A DNA stretch of 64,000 bases from Haladaptatus sp. DYF46 (GTDB lineage: Archaea; Halobacteriota; Halobacteria; Halobacteriales; Haladaptataceae), in the NCBI RefSeq assembly GCF_021083305.1, contig NZ_JAJFAY010000004.1, positions 248,001 through 312,000 of the forward strand, in the 5' to 3' direction. Under the pieces are notes generated by a model. The model worked only from the letters and a program-made list of their open reading frames with translations, ran no database searches and was not told where the DNA came from. Shown here in pieces: positions 43,537-51,867 of this stretch (within the stretch, counting starts at the first letter, position 1; each line of letters starts with the position of its first letter). A program made the position numbers and the translations under genes.

Positions 43537-43994
43537 TCGGACTGCTCAAATCGATGGCGACGACGATGAAGCACGCGCTGGACGGGTCGACGTTCACGGT
43601 CGAATACCCGGACGTCCCGCCCGAAGTAAGCCCGCGCTTCCGTGGGATTCACAAGTTCAGCCAAGAGCGCTGTATCTGGTGCCGTCAGTGCGAGAACGTC
43701 TGTCCGAACGACACCATCCAGATAGTGATGGACGACCAGCGCAACGGCGAGCAGTACAACCTCCACGTCGGCCAATGCATCTACTGCCGGCTCTGCGAGG
43801 AGGTCTGTCCGGTCGACGCCATTCTGCTCACCCAGAACTTCGAGTTCACGGGTGACACGAAGGACGACTTGGTGTACAACAAAGAACAGTTGAAGAACGT
43901 GCCGTGGTACAAGGACATCGACCCGCTCGAATCGCGTGAACCGGACCGGGGCGCGTGGATAGGAGAGGGTGAAGGGGAAGTCGATTATCAGTAA
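43533..43994 (+). CDS. nuoI: NADH:quinone oxidoreductase-like subunit I (2x4Fe-4S)
   Basis: 153 residues from GTG 43533 (overlapping the nuoCD stop). Two 4Fe-4S sites: CIWCRQCENVCP and CIYCRLCEEVCP. It links upstream electron donors to NuoB. In typical haloarchaeal operons nuoH precedes nuoI and nuoJ-N follow; here neither is present. Confidence 0.94.
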   Translation: MIGLLKSMATTMKHALDGSTFTVEYPDVPPEVSPRFRGIHKFSQERCIWCRQCENVCPNDTIQIVMDDQRNGEQYNLHVGQCIYCRLCEEVCPVDAILLTQNFEFTGDTKDDLVYNKEQLKNVPWYKDIDPLESREPDRGAWIGEGEGEVDYQ

Positions 43995-44071
43995 GTGAGT
44001 AAGTAACGGTCCGACACGCCGCCCGACCTCACACCGAAGCACTCTTTCTTTTCGCGCCCGTCGTGACGAAT

Positions 44072-44230
44072 ATGGGAAGTGTCAAACGCACCTTGACCCT
44101 GCTCGTCGCGCTCGTCGGCGTCGCCTTCGCCGTCCACTACGTCCTCTTCGGTTCGCTCCCGCTGGGCAAACCGCAGATGCTCGACGACGAAGAGGAAGTC
44201 GAACTCGACTTCGAGACGGCGACCGAATAA
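44072..44230 (+). CDS. 52-residue single-helix membrane protein
   Basis: ATG 44072, MGSVKRTLTLLVALVGVAF..., one transmembrane helix (about 7-28), then an acidic tail with DDEEEVELDFETATE. Too short for usual gene calls, but the codon pattern and hydrophobic/acidic layout look genuine. It is 77 bases after nuoI on the same strand and could be read through. Function unknown. Confidence 0.6.
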   Translation: MGSVKRTLTLLVALVGVAFAVHYVLFGSLPLGKPQMLDDEEEVELDFETATE

Positions 44231-44277
44231 CCCCGCTCGTTCGAATCGAGAATCGCGAATCGCGAACGACCGCTCTT

Positions 44278-45264
44278 TTATCGTTCCCGTCTGGGCTCGT
44301 ACCACGTCAGCGGCATGTATCGTCCACGGACTCGTCCAGGGGTCGGAACCGACCCAACCGTCTCCCACCCGTCTGAGCGACGCCGAATCAGCGTTCCGCG
44401 GTGCGTCGCGGTCAGAACGTCGCCATCGACCGCACACCATCCGATTGCCACCTCGTCTAATGTCGGGAAGGAAATCCGTTCGAGCGATTCCCCACCGTGA
44501 GACGTGAACAGGGCGTGGTTTCCCTCCTCCCACGACGAGGAGGACGCAGGTGCGCCACCGGCGTAGAGCGTGCCGCCGTGGACGAACGAGCCGCGGAAAT
44601 ACCGCTGGTCGTGGTCGCCGTCCAATCGCGTCCACGTCCTGCCGACGTCGGTGGAGCGGTACAGACCGCTTCCCGTCGAAGCGACGATGGTTTCCCCGTC
44701 TTCGAGGGCGAGGTGGTGGATGTCGTCCGTATGCGGCGCGTCGCAGTCGATGCATCGCGTCTGCCAGTTCTCCCCGCCGTCGTCGCTCACGTACACCCCG
44801 CCGACCTCGACGCCCGCGACGAGTCGTGCCGGCGCGTCGGGATGCGTGCAGAGGCTGCGAACCTGTGCGAGATTGTCGTGGCGCTCCAGCCCCCAGTCGA
44901 ACCGGTCGCGCAACGCCCGAAAGCCGATGACTTCCTCCCACGCTTCCGAATCGGACGGAACGCCAGAACCGAAGTCGGCGACGAACAGGCGAGCGGGCCG
45001 CGTACCAGCGTATAGCCGCTCGCCGGACGGGTCGACGGTAACGCTATACACCTCCTCGTCCGGAACGGAGAGGGCCGTCCACTCGTTCCCGTCGGGTGAG
45101 TGGTACAGCCCCGATTTCGCGGCCGCGAACAACCCGTCCACTCCATCGAACTGCTTTACTCGAAACACCTTCTCGGCGTCGAGTAGCGTTTCGGCCGTCG
45201 TTTCCCCTGACCCGCGGAGGCCCGAAATTCGATACACCCCGTCGTCGGTTCCTGCGATGAGCAT
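44278..45264 (-). CDS. Asp-box (BNR) beta-propeller protein
   Basis: 328 residues from ATG 45264 (MLIAGTDDGVYRISG). Repeated Asp-box blades such as VSDDGGENWQT and STDVGRTWTRL mark a sialidase/YCF48-type propeller. There is no signal peptide and no catalytic Arg triad evident, so a binding or scaffold role is likelier than glycosidase activity. Confidence 0.78.
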   Translation of the reverse strand: MLIAGTDDGVYRISGLRGSGETTAETLLDAEKVFRVKQFDGVDGLFAAAKSGLYHSPDGNEWTALSVPDEEVYSVTVDPSGERLYAGTRPARLFVADFGSGVPSDSEAWEEVIGFRALRDRFDWGLERHDNLAQVRSLCTHPDAPARLVAGVEVGGVYVSDDGGENWQTRCIDCDAPHTDDIHHLALEDGETIVASTGSGLYRSTDVGRTWTRLDGDHDQRYFRGSFVHGGTLYAGGAPASSSSWEEGNHALFTSHGGESLERISFPTLDEVAIGWCAVDGDVLTATHRGTLIRRRSDGWETVGSVPTPGRVRGRYMPLTWYEPRRER

Positions 45265-45393
45265 GTGAACGAAGTCGGACAGGGGCGGCTTAAGTGCTAT
45301 CTGAACTGCATTTTTGTAGAACAAGTATCATGTTCACGAGTTCATCGACCGAGCACCGGGGTACCGAACCCGGAGTGCGAAACGGGACGCCGC

Positions 45394-46158
45394 TCACTTC
45401 CGCGCCGAGTAGACGACGGTGGGCGGAACCTTCGCCATGCGCTCCGGAACGAAACTCCCGTACTCGGACTCGTACCGGTGGGGGTCCTCGTAACCCGGTT
45501 CCCGTATCGCTTCGACGGTGAACCCGGCGTCGGTCAGGAGCGCCACCGTCTCCCCGAGGCCGCGACTGTAAATCACCATCTCGGCGTCGAACTCCTCGCT
45601 GTAGTCGCGACGCGGTTCGTCCGAGAAGTAGCTCCGTTCGATGTCGCCCGTCTCCGGGTCGAGCGTCTTGTAGTACGGGTGGTCCACGCTGAAGACGAGT
45701 TTTCCGTCCTCTTTCAGCACCCGATACGCCTCCGCAAAGCAGGCGTCGAGGTCACGAACCCACTGGAAGGCGAAGGCGGAAAACGCGAGGTCGTACGTCG
45801 CGTCGGGAATCGTCGGCATCTCCGTCACGCTGCTTTCGACGAAGTCGATGTCTTGGTCGTGTTCGTCCGCGAGGGTTCGCGCGAATTCCAACTGCTCTTC
45901 GGAGATGTCTACGCCCGTCACGTCCGCGTCTCGCTTCGACACAGCGATTCCGAATTGTGCGCCGCCACAGCCGAGTTCAATCGCCTTTTTCCCGCCCAGT
46001 TCGCCGAGAAGGCCCAAGTCGTCGCCCTGTTTCGCGCCCGGTCCGAACGCGATGCCGACCGGAATATCGTCGTCGCCGTACTCCTCCTGAAAATAGCTCG
46101 CCCAACCGTTCCACCATGCTTTCGCCTCGCGTTCGGTCCCATTTTCGGGTTCGTTCAT
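45394..46158 (-). CDS. Class I SAM-dependent methyltransferase
   Basis: 254 residues. Motif I AIELGCGGAQFGIAVSKRDADVTGVDIS, motif II region ATYDLAFSAFAFQWV, and post-motif LKEDGKLVFSVDHPYY. UbiE/Methyltransf_11-like. Acceptor unknown; transcribed alone. Confidence 0.87.
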   Translation of the reverse strand: MNEPENGTEREAKAWWNGWASYFQEEYGDDDIPVGIAFGPGAKQGDDLGLLGELGGKKAIELGCGGAQFGIAVSKRDADVTGVDISEEQLEFARTLADEHDQDIDFVESSVTEMPTIPDATYDLAFSAFAFQWVRDLDACFAEAYRVLKEDGKLVFSVDHPYYKTLDPETGDIERSYFSDEPRRDYSEEFDAEMVIYSRGLGETVALLTDAGFTVEAIREPGYEDPHRYESEYGSFVPERMAKVPPTVVYSARK

Positions 46159-46295
46159 CGTACGAATCGTCGCTTCTCGGGGCGAATAAAGGTTATCTGC
46201 AGCCGATTTTTGTTCAGTCGTTTATATTTGCGCGACCACGCTTCGGTCGTCAAATCGAACACGGGTCGACGAAAAAAGCGAGAACGGGTTCGCCG

Positions 46296-47696
46296 TCAGC
46301 CCAACCGATATTTCACGCCGTTGTAAATCCGCCGTCGCTGGTACACCAGTTCGCCGATGAGCCACCCGATGAGGAGCAGGAGGGCGAAGATGAGGGCGAT
46401 GAAGGCGTACTCGTTCATCCAGATGGGGCGGATGAACGGCGTCACTTGGTCCCAGCGTGCGCCGTAGTCGCGCATCGTGTCCTGTAGCGACGTGCCCGCG
46501 AAGGTGTTCGAGAGGAACACGGACATCCTGAGGTTCTTTCCGGTTCCGGGATCGAGGTTCGCGCTGCCGGTGATGGCGTACTTCCCCTGAGCGTTCTGGT
46601 CGGCGATGGTCGGCCCGTTGGATTCGTCGCCGGTGCCGATGCGCTCGGCGTCGTAGGGGAGCCACGGCGAGTAGAACTCCCACACGATTTCCCCCTCGGG
46701 AGTCACTTCGATGACGCGGTGGTCCGAGGAATCGACGACGAGGGTGTTGCCGTTCGGAAGACGGTCCGCGTCGCGCGGCCACGTCAGGGAGTCCGAAGAC
46801 CCGAGTTCCCACGTACGGTCCCAACCGTCGCCGTTCCTCTCGTACTCGACGATGCGGTTGTTCTCGGAGTCGGCGACGAGGAAGGTCGGTGCGCCGGATT
46901 CGCTTTCGAGGTAGTCGGGGTTGTGCTGTTCGTGGAGGATATCGTAGTTGCCGTCCTCGCCGAGTTTCATCGTGACCTCGCCCGTGTTCCGGTCGACGAC
47001 GATGACCTCGTCCATGTTTCGGGGGTCCAACGCGTACTTGCCGTCGCCGACCTTCTGGACGTTGTTGAGGTGCGACCAGTCGTCAGTGAAATCGCCGCCA
47101 GCGCCCTTTTCGTAGTGGTTGCGCAGACGCCACTGCCAGACGATTTCGTCCTTTTCGAGGTCGTAGACGTACACCCTGTCGTCGTTCTGTCCGGACGTCT
47201 CGTTGTAGTTCCGCATGTTGCCGACCAGCAACTGCGTCCCGTTGTTGATGAGATCGATGTCGTGGGTGTCATGGATGGGGAGGAAGCGTTTCCACACCTT
47301 CTCCTTCGTCTTCGGATTCATCTCGTAGACGACCGTTCCGCCGCGCTGCGTCGAGACGACGAGCAGGTTGCCGTTCGGAAGCGGGTCGACGTCGTAGAAC
47401 CACGTCGCTCCCTCCTTCGTGCCGTTGTACACCCATTCGACGCCGCCGTTCGGACCGACGGCGACGAGGCGGGCGGGCTTTTTCTTGTTCCCTTGGCCTT
47501 GGAAGTGATACCCCTGAACGCTGATTATCGTCGTTCCGTTGGCCGGTTGCTCGATGGTTCCGGGTTTGAGGTTCGATGCTTCTCGGTCGTACGTAATCGC
47601 GGAGACCACGGAGGGGGTCAACAGGGCGACGACCAGCAGTAAGACGACGCCGCGCGTGAGCCATTGCCGCGGCGGCAGCCGTTCCGTCCAGTCCAT
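46296..47696 (-). CDS. Membrane-anchored arylsulfotransferase (ASST)-like protein
   Basis: 466 residues from ATG 47696 (MDWTERLPPRQWLTRG). An N-terminal helix (about 17-37), a large extracytoplasmic propeller region (DVDPLPNGNLLVV, THDIDLINNGTQLLVGNMR, WPRDADRLPNGNTLVVDSSDHRVIEV), and a C-terminal helix (about 430-455). The DxLPNGN repeats and HDxxxxxNG element fit arylsulfotransferase-type proteins. Enzymatic activity in archaea is unproven. Confidence 0.75.
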   Translation of the reverse strand: MDWTERLPPRQWLTRGVVLLLVVALLTPSVVSAITYDREASNLKPGTIEQPANGTTIISVQGYHFQGQGNKKKPARLVAVGPNGGVEWVYNGTKEGATWFYDVDPLPNGNLLVVSTQRGGTVVYEMNPKTKEKVWKRFLPIHDTHDIDLINNGTQLLVGNMRNYNETSGQNDDRVYVYDLEKDEIVWQWRLRNHYEKGAGGDFTDDWSHLNNVQKVGDGKYALDPRNMDEVIVVDRNTGEVTMKLGEDGNYDILHEQHNPDYLESESGAPTFLVADSENNRIVEYERNGDGWDRTWELGSSDSLTWPRDADRLPNGNTLVVDSSDHRVIEVTPEGEIVWEFYSPWLPYDAERIGTGDESNGPTIADQNAQGKYAITGSANLDPGTGKNLRMSVFLSNTFAGTSLQDTMRDYGARWDQVTPFIRPIWMNEYAFIALIFALLLLIGWLIGELVYQRRRIYNGVKYRLG

Positions 47697-47808
47697 AACA
47701 TAGTCATGTCGAGGAACTGTTTGAGTATTTTGTGTTTCGTCTACCAATGTCGTACCCTGATTTTTTGTCGGCGGGAAACTGTAATTGGTGCGATAGCTTC
47801 GGACGGAG

Positions 47809-48657
47809 CTACGTTCGGCGACCCAACACGTCGAACTGATGAGCGATGTACGTCAGTTCCCCTTCCTCGACTTGCTCGTGGCGCGTCCGTAACCAGTCCG
47901 CGAACGCATCCGAATCGATGTCGGGGTTGTCGGCGAGCACGCCAGCCACGATGTCGAGAATGAAGCGGAGAAACCGCGCCTCCGCCACGGGATACGACCC
48001 GTCGGACGGATACACCAACCAATCGGAACTGCCCGCGGCGAGGAGGTCGAACTGTTCCCCGCGCATCGCCGACAGAAGCCGTCGACCGGCGTTCTCGGTC
48101 CCGCTACCGTTTCCCATATCGCGGTGATACACCCGTTCTACCCGCGCATCGAGCGGGTGTGGGGGATCGAACGTCGTCCCGCCGTCGAACGTTATCGGGA
48201 AGTAACAGAGGCCGCCCGGTTCGAGGATGGAACGGAACACCGGGAGCGCGGAATCGAGGTCGAACAGGTCGGCGATGGCGTGACCCACGAGCGCGTCCCA
48301 TCGCTCGTCGGTTTCGGCCGCGAACGTCTCCGCGTCGGCGACTTCGAAGTCGACGGCCAATCGACGGTCGTCCGACGTAAGCCGCAGTTCGTCGCCGTGC
48401 GGTTCGAATCCGGAGGACAGCAACCGCTTGCGAGCGAACCGAACGTTTTCCGGGTCGATGTCGAGGGCGGTGTACCGAACGGTCGGGGGAAGACAGTTCC
48501 ACGAGTGCAATCGCTCCACCATCGCCCCGATTCCGGCCCCGATTTCGAGGATTCGGGCCGACTCGGGGAGTTCGTCGCTGAATCGACCGAGAACCCGCCG
48601 GTTCAGCGCGCGGTCATCCACGGTTCGCTTCGCGTCGAGGTAGGTCTGGAAGTTCAC
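47809..48657 (-). CDS. Class I methyltransferase of the pterin/glycosyl operon
   Basis: 282 residues from GTG 48657 (MNFQTYLDAKRTVDDRAL), overlapping the glycosyltransferase stop by GTGA. Motif I ILEIGAGIGAMVERLHSW, acidic end VRYTALDIDPENV, motif II WDALVGHAIADLFDL. It is last in a six-gene run and probably O- or N-methylates the product made by the upstream enzymes. Confidence 0.85.
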   Translation of the reverse strand: MNFQTYLDAKRTVDDRALNRRVLGRFSDELPESARILEIGAGIGAMVERLHSWNCLPPTVRYTALDIDPENVRFARKRLLSSGFEPHGDELRLTSDDRRLAVDFEVADAETFAAETDERWDALVGHAIADLFDLDSALPVFRSILEPGGLCYFPITFDGGTTFDPPHPLDARVERVYHRDMGNGSGTENAGRRLLSAMRGEQFDLLAAGSSDWLVYPSDGSYPVAEARFLRFILDIVAGVLADNPDIDSDAFADWLRTRHEQVEEGELTYIAHQFDVLGRRT

Positions 48658-49751
48658 GGGACTGCTCCTGTCGGGTCGGTTACGTCGTCGAGAAACCGGA
48701 CAACCGTCGTCGTGGTCTCCTCCCACGATGGGTGGTTTTCGTACCGCTCGCGCGCCGAATCGCCCATCCTGCGACGCAGGTTTGGGTCGTCGCGCAGGGT
48801 CCGAACCGCGTCGGCGAGGGCGTCGGCGTCGTCCGGCGGACACAGCAGTCCGGTTTCGCCGTCGGAGACGATTTCGCTCGCGCCGCCCGCCGTCGTCGCT
48901 ATCACCGGCAGGCCGAACGCCATGGCTTCGAGGTAGACCAACCCCAACCCCTCGTACAGCGACGGCCCGACGAGGACGTGACTTCGAGCGAGGTGGTCCG
49001 CCGCTTCCTCGTCCGAAAGCCGACCCGCGAACCGGACGGATTCACGGAGTCCGAGGTAATTCCGAAGGTGGTGTAGCCGCGCCGCGTATTCGGCGTCGGT
49101 CCGCGCGCCGACGACGGTCAGAGTCCAGTCGCCGGAGACGGTTGCGAGCGCGGAGAGCAGGACGTGAACCCCTTTTCGCTCGATGAGATTGCCGAGAAAG
49201 AGGAGTCGAAGCGGGCCATCGGTGTCGTCGCCGACCGAACGTGTCTCCGACGGTTTCGACGGTTTCGATGATTTCGACGAGTTCGACACCGCGGCTTCGA
49301 ATCGATCGCCGGCGGGATACGCCACGGTCGTCGGACGGTCGCGAAGCCGTTTCACCGACCGTCGGGTGGTCTGGCTGTTGCAGACCGCGGCATCGACACC
49401 GTCGAAATACCGTCGTTCGACCGTTCGAAAACACGCATTCTTCCACGCCGCCCGCGGTTCGCTCGACCTGAGATGGTGAACCACCGCGACGACCGGAACG
49501 TCGAGCGCGCGGTTAGCCCGAAGCAGCGACGGATGACAGAGGTGGTCTTCCAGAACCGCGTCGAAGCCCGAAAGTCGCGATTCGAGGTCGGCGAGGTTGT
49601 GATACAGCGACTTCGCGTATCGGTCCCACGGGAGGCCGACGACGGAAACGTCGTGGCCGCGGCTTCGAAGCCCCTCGACCAGCTTTCTGTCGTAGCGAAA
49701 GCCCCCCGAGCGTTCGGACAGCGACCCGTAGACGACGAAGCCGAGTCGCAT
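48654..49751 (-). CDS. Family 4 glycosyltransferase
   Basis: 365 residues from ATG 49751 (MRLGFVVYGSLSERSGGFRYDRKL). GT-B fold with C-terminal NDP-sugar site LLFLGNLIERKGVHVLLSAL and EX7E element LYEGLGLVYLEAMAFGLPVIA. A Ser/Lys/Pro-rich linker (about 185-205) separates the halves. It overlaps pterin synthase homologue and methyltransferase genes at both ends, so it is coupled to them. Likely glycosylates the pathway product. Confidence 0.88.
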   Translation of the reverse strand: MRLGFVVYGSLSERSGGFRYDRKLVEGLRSRGHDVSVVGLPWDRYAKSLYHNLADLESRLSGFDAVLEDHLCHPSLLRANRALDVPVVAVVHHLRSSEPRAAWKNACFRTVERRYFDGVDAAVCNSQTTRRSVKRLRDRPTTVAYPAGDRFEAAVSNSSKSSKPSKPSETRSVGDDTDGPLRLLFLGNLIERKGVHVLLSALATVSGDWTLTVVGARTDAEYAARLHHLRNYLGLRESVRFAGRLSDEEAADHLARSHVLVGPSLYEGLGLVYLEAMAFGLPVIATTAGGASEIVSDGETGLLCPPDDADALADAVRTLRDDPNLRRRMGDSARERYENHPSWEETTTTVVRFLDDVTDPTGAVP

Positions 49752-50128
49752 CACACCGTCCGCTCGAACGCGGCCCACGCGTCGTCGCCCTCGTGCATCC
49801 GAACCGTGAGTTCCGACACACCGGGCGCGTCGAGGGTGTCGAGCGTGCGGGCACAGAACTCCCGAGCGAAGCGCTCGACGCTGGGGTTGTCCCCTTCGAA
49901 CTCCGGCAGATCGTTCAGGGTCTCGTCGCGGTATCGCGTGACCGTTTCGTCCAGCGACGCCCGAACGTCGTCGATGTCGACGAGGTAGCCGAACTCGTTC
50001 AGCGATTCGCCGCGGAGTCGGAGTTCGACTTCGTATCGGTGCGAGTGGAGATCCCCCTCCGCGCCGGGGTTCGGAACGGTCAGGAAGTGCTGTGCGACGA
50101 ACGTCCGTGAAACGCATACTTCGTACAT
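49751..50128 (-). CDS. 6-pyruvoyltetrahydropterin synthase/QueD-like protein, divergent
   Basis: 125 residues. Zinc His residues are in VAQHFLTV and LHSHRYEVELRL; the later NPSVERFAREF and MHEGDDAWAAF are family elements. The catalytic Cys that normally sits shortly before the HGH motif is not visible (PGAEGDLHSH). So it keeps the metal site but may catalyse a changed reaction on a dihydroneopterin-type or related substrate. TGATG overlap with the glycosyltransferase. Confidence 0.83.
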   Translation of the reverse strand: MYEVCVSRTFVAQHFLTVPNPGAEGDLHSHRYEVELRLRGESLNEFGYLVDIDDVRASLDETVTRYRDETLNDLPEFEGDNPSVERFAREFCARTLDTLDAPGVSELTVRMHEGDDAWAAFERTV

Positions 50129-50174
50129 GGTAGCGATGGTGATTTTCGTGCGTGCCGAGCGAACGGCGTCGAGG

Positions 50175-51242
50175 TCAGTCGTAGGTCAGCAGGACCGAAA
50201 GCGCGTCGTCGGGTCGGTCGTCCAACAGACGGTAGCCGTCGGCGGCCGATTCGACCGGGAACCGGTGGGTGACGAGCCGAGATACGTCCAGTTCGCCGAG
50301 CCGTCGCCACGCGACGCGCAGTCGGCGCTCGGTGTCCCAGCGCCCGCGCAGTTCCGGGTCGAGGGTGCTCACCTGCGAACTCGAGATGTCGATTCGACTC
50401 CGGTGGAACGCCCCGCCGAGATTCAGGTCCGCGCGCTTATCGCCGTACCACGACCCGACGAGGACGCGGCCGTCGTAGCCCGTCACCGTGACGGCATCGT
50501 CCAGCGCCGAAGGGTCGCCCGAAAGCTCGTAGCTCAAATCCGCACCGGCGGGCGTGTCCGGGCGGGACAGGTGAGAACGAACGGTTTCGACGGGTTCGGC
50601 ATCCGCGTCGATTCCATCGCCCTCGTCGCCTCCGGCGTCGAAACAGCGATCCGCACCCATCTCGCGTGCGAGTTCGCGGCGCGCAGGATAGCAGTCGAGG
50701 GCCACGAGGTCCGAGAGCGGGCACTCCGCGAGGAGTCCCGTCGTCAACAACCCGACGACGCCCTGCCCGAAGACGACGGCCTGCTCGCCGACCCTTGGCG
50801 ACCCGTCGAGGACGAGGTTGACCGCCGTCTCGACGTTCGGCAGGAAGACGGCCTCCTCGTGCGCGTAGCCCTCCGGAATCCGAAGCAGGTCGTCGGGCGA
50901 GGCGAGGAAGTGACTGGCGTGTGGCTGAAACGCGAAGACCGATTCGCCGAGGAGGTCCGCCTCGACGTCACTCCCGACGGCGACGACGGTTCCTGCCGCG
51001 GCGTAGCCGTACTGGAGCGGGAAGTCGAACGACCCCGAGAGCGCGTCGATGGTCGCGTCCGCGTCCATTTCGGCCGGGGCGTTCCCCCGATAGACGAGGA
51101 GTTCGCTGCCGGGGCTGATTGCCGACACCGACGTTCGAACGAGCACCTCCGATGGACCCGGTTCGGAAACCTCCGTCGTTCGAACGTCGAGTTCGCGTTC
51201 CCCCGTGAAGTAGACCGCCCGTGCGGATGGCACACCTTCCAT
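50175..51242 (-). CDS. Zinc-less medium-chain dehydrogenase/reductase
   Basis: 355 residues from ATG 51242 (MEGVPSARAVYFTGERELDV). MDR fold with Rossmann element AVVFGQGVVGLLTTGLLAE. The usual catalytic zinc ligands are replaced: the CxxC/S region reads SAISPGSELLVYRG and the GHE position reads YGYAAAG. This recalls BchC-like or quinone-reductase-type members. It sits 46 bases before the pterin gene and supplies a redox step in the operon. Confidence 0.83.
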   Translation of the reverse strand: MEGVPSARAVYFTGERELDVRTTEVSEPGPSEVLVRTSVSAISPGSELLVYRGNAPAEMDADATIDALSGSFDFPLQYGYAAAGTVVAVGSDVEADLLGESVFAFQPHASHFLASPDDLLRIPEGYAHEEAVFLPNVETAVNLVLDGSPRVGEQAVVFGQGVVGLLTTGLLAECPLSDLVALDCYPARRELAREMGADRCFDAGGDEGDGIDADAEPVETVRSHLSRPDTPAGADLSYELSGDPSALDDAVTVTGYDGRVLVGSWYGDKRADLNLGGAFHRSRIDISSSQVSTLDPELRGRWDTERRLRVAWRRLGELDVSRLVTHRFPVESAADGYRLLDDRPDDALSVLLTYD

Positions 51243-51270
51243 GCGACGGATTCCCGGAAATTCTTTGCGG

Positions 51271-51867
51271 CTACCACGTCGGGTGGCCGCGCAGTCGGCG
51301 GAGGGCGTCACACGCCCGTTCACGGACCAGCGGCGCGAGCGGGCGCTCGCAACGAGCGAGATACACGGAGACCGGTTCGTACTGCCCGGTTTCCACCAGC
51401 CGAAGCGCCCGCGCGGTCGCCCGGTGGTTGCCGTCTACGACGCGGGGAGGGTGACAGTCTCGCCGGGTCACGGCCACGAGCGGTTCGTTCGATGGATTCT
51501 CTCGAAACGACAGGATACGGGAGATATCGACGCCAGTTTCGGCCGTCAGCGTCTCCGGATCGCCCGCCGTAACCGCCCGCGCCGCCCCGAGAATCGTTCC
51601 GTCGGGGGAGAGCGCGCGCCACAGCAAGCCGTCCGGACCATCGACCACGCGTAAGTGTTCGAACGACTCGCGGGAGAGCGTCAACCGACGCCACGAAATC
51701 GGCTTCTCGCGCCAGATGAAGGACGCCACACCCGGTTTCAGACGGAGGAGACGATCCAACAGCTCGCGCTCCGAGAGCGGTTCGAGGCCCCGATTCGGAA
51801 CGTTCGCCTTGCGCTGTTCGAGTTCGACCCAGTGACGGAGGACGGTCGCCTGTGAAACCCGCGTCAT
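51271..51867 (-). CDS. ParB-like-motif protein
   Basis: 198 residues, soluble and Arg-rich. Near residues 140-155 it has PRVVDGNHRATARALRLV, like the ParB/sulfiredoxin-type box (DGxHR). There is no HTH as in plasmid ParB, and the rest is unlike known proteins. Its ATG overlaps the kinase stop (ATGA). It may be a nucleotide-dependent enzyme or switch; function not known. Confidence 0.6.
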   Translation of the reverse strand: MTRVSQATVLRHWVELEQRKANVPNRGLEPLSERELLDRLLRLKPGVASFIWREKPISWRRLTLSRESFEHLRVVDGPDGLLWRALSPDGTILGAARAVTAGDPETLTAETGVDISRILSFRENPSNEPLVAVTRRDCHPPRVVDGNHRATARALRLVETGQYEPVSVYLARCERPLAPLVRERACDALRRLRGHPTW

